A stretch of 64,000 nucleotides of DNA from Coenobita brevimanus. Lineage: Eukaryota > Arthropoda > Malacostraca > Decapoda > Coenobitidae. A program made the position numbers and the translations under genes. Shown in pieces: positions 63,376-64,000 of the stretch. The notes under the pieces were generated by a model. That model searched no databases. It was not told where the DNA came from and worked only from the letters and a program-made list of their open reading frames with translations. The DNA lies in contig CM064670.1 of the NCBI GenBank assembly GCA_032717465.1, positions 15,582,931-15,646,930 of the forward strand, given 5' to 3'. How positions within the stretch are numbered: the stretch's first letter is position 1; each line of letters opens with the position of its first letter.

Positions 63376-64000
63376 AATTTCGAGGTAAGACGATTTAATT
63401 ATTCAACTGCCGAAAATCTCAGCATAATCATAGCCACAGAATCATGGTTAAACCCTTGTGACAAGCGCCTTATTGGAGAAGTATTGCCACAACACTATAC
63501 TTTTGAAAATTCACAGCTGCATTAATATGGCAGGGGATTCTGATATATGTAAAAAAAAAAGTCACAATTAATGCATTACAGTCCAGTAAATTAGGTACTG
63601 AAACATGATTCCCTATATGCCATTTTTTTTTTTTACAGAAAATAATAAACTTTTCTTTTCAGTGCAGTAGGCTACTGAAATTAGATGAGGAAAATGATAA
63701 ATTGCGATATAACGAAATAACAAAAGAAAACAGGCATGACACAAATTTAGTGGATTTTAATAACCCAAACATGGGTGGTTAGCGTGCAAAGAAGAGGACA
63801 GATTGGTAGAACTGGTAGACGATTCATTTTAAAGTCATGCAGTGAATACACCGATGCTTGGCAAAAATATACTTGCCTTGTCGTAACAACAGACAATGAT
63901 CTAATAAATTTGTTTGATGTAGGTGAAAATTTTAGTAACTGATTATTATATCATCTGGCTTATAATTAATAAAAACTGTTAGACCAGTTTAAATAACATC
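63376..64000. other. Unassigned AT-rich DNA
   Basis: No gene or element recognised outside the Gypsy target duplication. Short A10 and T11 runs only. Confidence 0.55.

Overview
This is a eukaryotic, intergenic-type window made almost entirely of mobile elements and simple repeats. I found no intact host gene with credible exon structure, no rRNA, no genuine tRNA gene and no CRISPR array. Long AG, CA, CT, TA and GATA microsatellites, several LINE clades and Ty3/Gypsy, piggyBac and TA-target TIR elements point to an arthropod. From memory the LINE proteins look most like decapod crustacean repeats, but that is an inference and no search was run.

Layout. 1-9.9 kb: unassigned DNA with two RTE-like LINE 3' ends, a tRNA-derived SINE family, a degenerate ~20-bp minisatellite, long AG and CA arrays and a three-copy local repeat. 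9.9-15.8 kb: a decayed plus-strand RTE-like LINE split by a minus-strand Jockey/CR1-type LINE (LINE B), which is split by a 1.3-kb TIR element flanked by TA. 16.7-19.4 kb: degenerate tandem repeats, an RT fragment, a GC-rich patch and a repeat+(CA)n+hairpin composite. 19.6-22.9 kb: the best RTE-like copy, nearly full length, with endonuclease (EN) and reverse transcriptase (RT) motifs intact and a (GATA)n tail. 23.5-28.7 kb: more composites, an RTE-like relic broken by other insertions, a minus-strand LINE with a (CAA)n tail, and a tandem array rich in TGACC motifs. 28.8-29.5 kb: tRNA-like SINEs, two of them forming a palindrome. 29.9-35.8 kb: a decayed I-type LINE with CCHC knuckles, EN, RT and RNase H. 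37.3-39.8 kb: LINE debris.

39.9-47.1 kb: a solo LTR and a complete Ty3/Gypsy element of the Gmr1-like type, with integrase (INT) upstream of RT. It has near-identical LTRs and an uninterrupted 1274-codon frame; all its boundaries lie in (TA)n DNA.

47.2-63.4 kb: what I interpret as one ancient minus-strand Gypsy element of conventional order, bounded by a 7-bp duplication and blown up to 16 kb by nested insertions. These are a LINE A copy (with a TIR element and an opposite-strand LINE A copy inside it), a deleted piggyBac copy between TTAA sites, and a 1.25-kb segment in the 5' LTR encoding a decayed Y-box-type cold-shock domain protein. The 3' LTR retains the apparent empty site.

The elements do not form a pathway. 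They are layered insertions, and several breakpoints can be checked against an uninterrupted relative inside the window. The strongest leads are the cold-shock segment under an LTR promoter, the Gmr1-like element in TA microsatellite DNA, the long target duplications of LINE A and the two microsatellite-bearing TIR elements.
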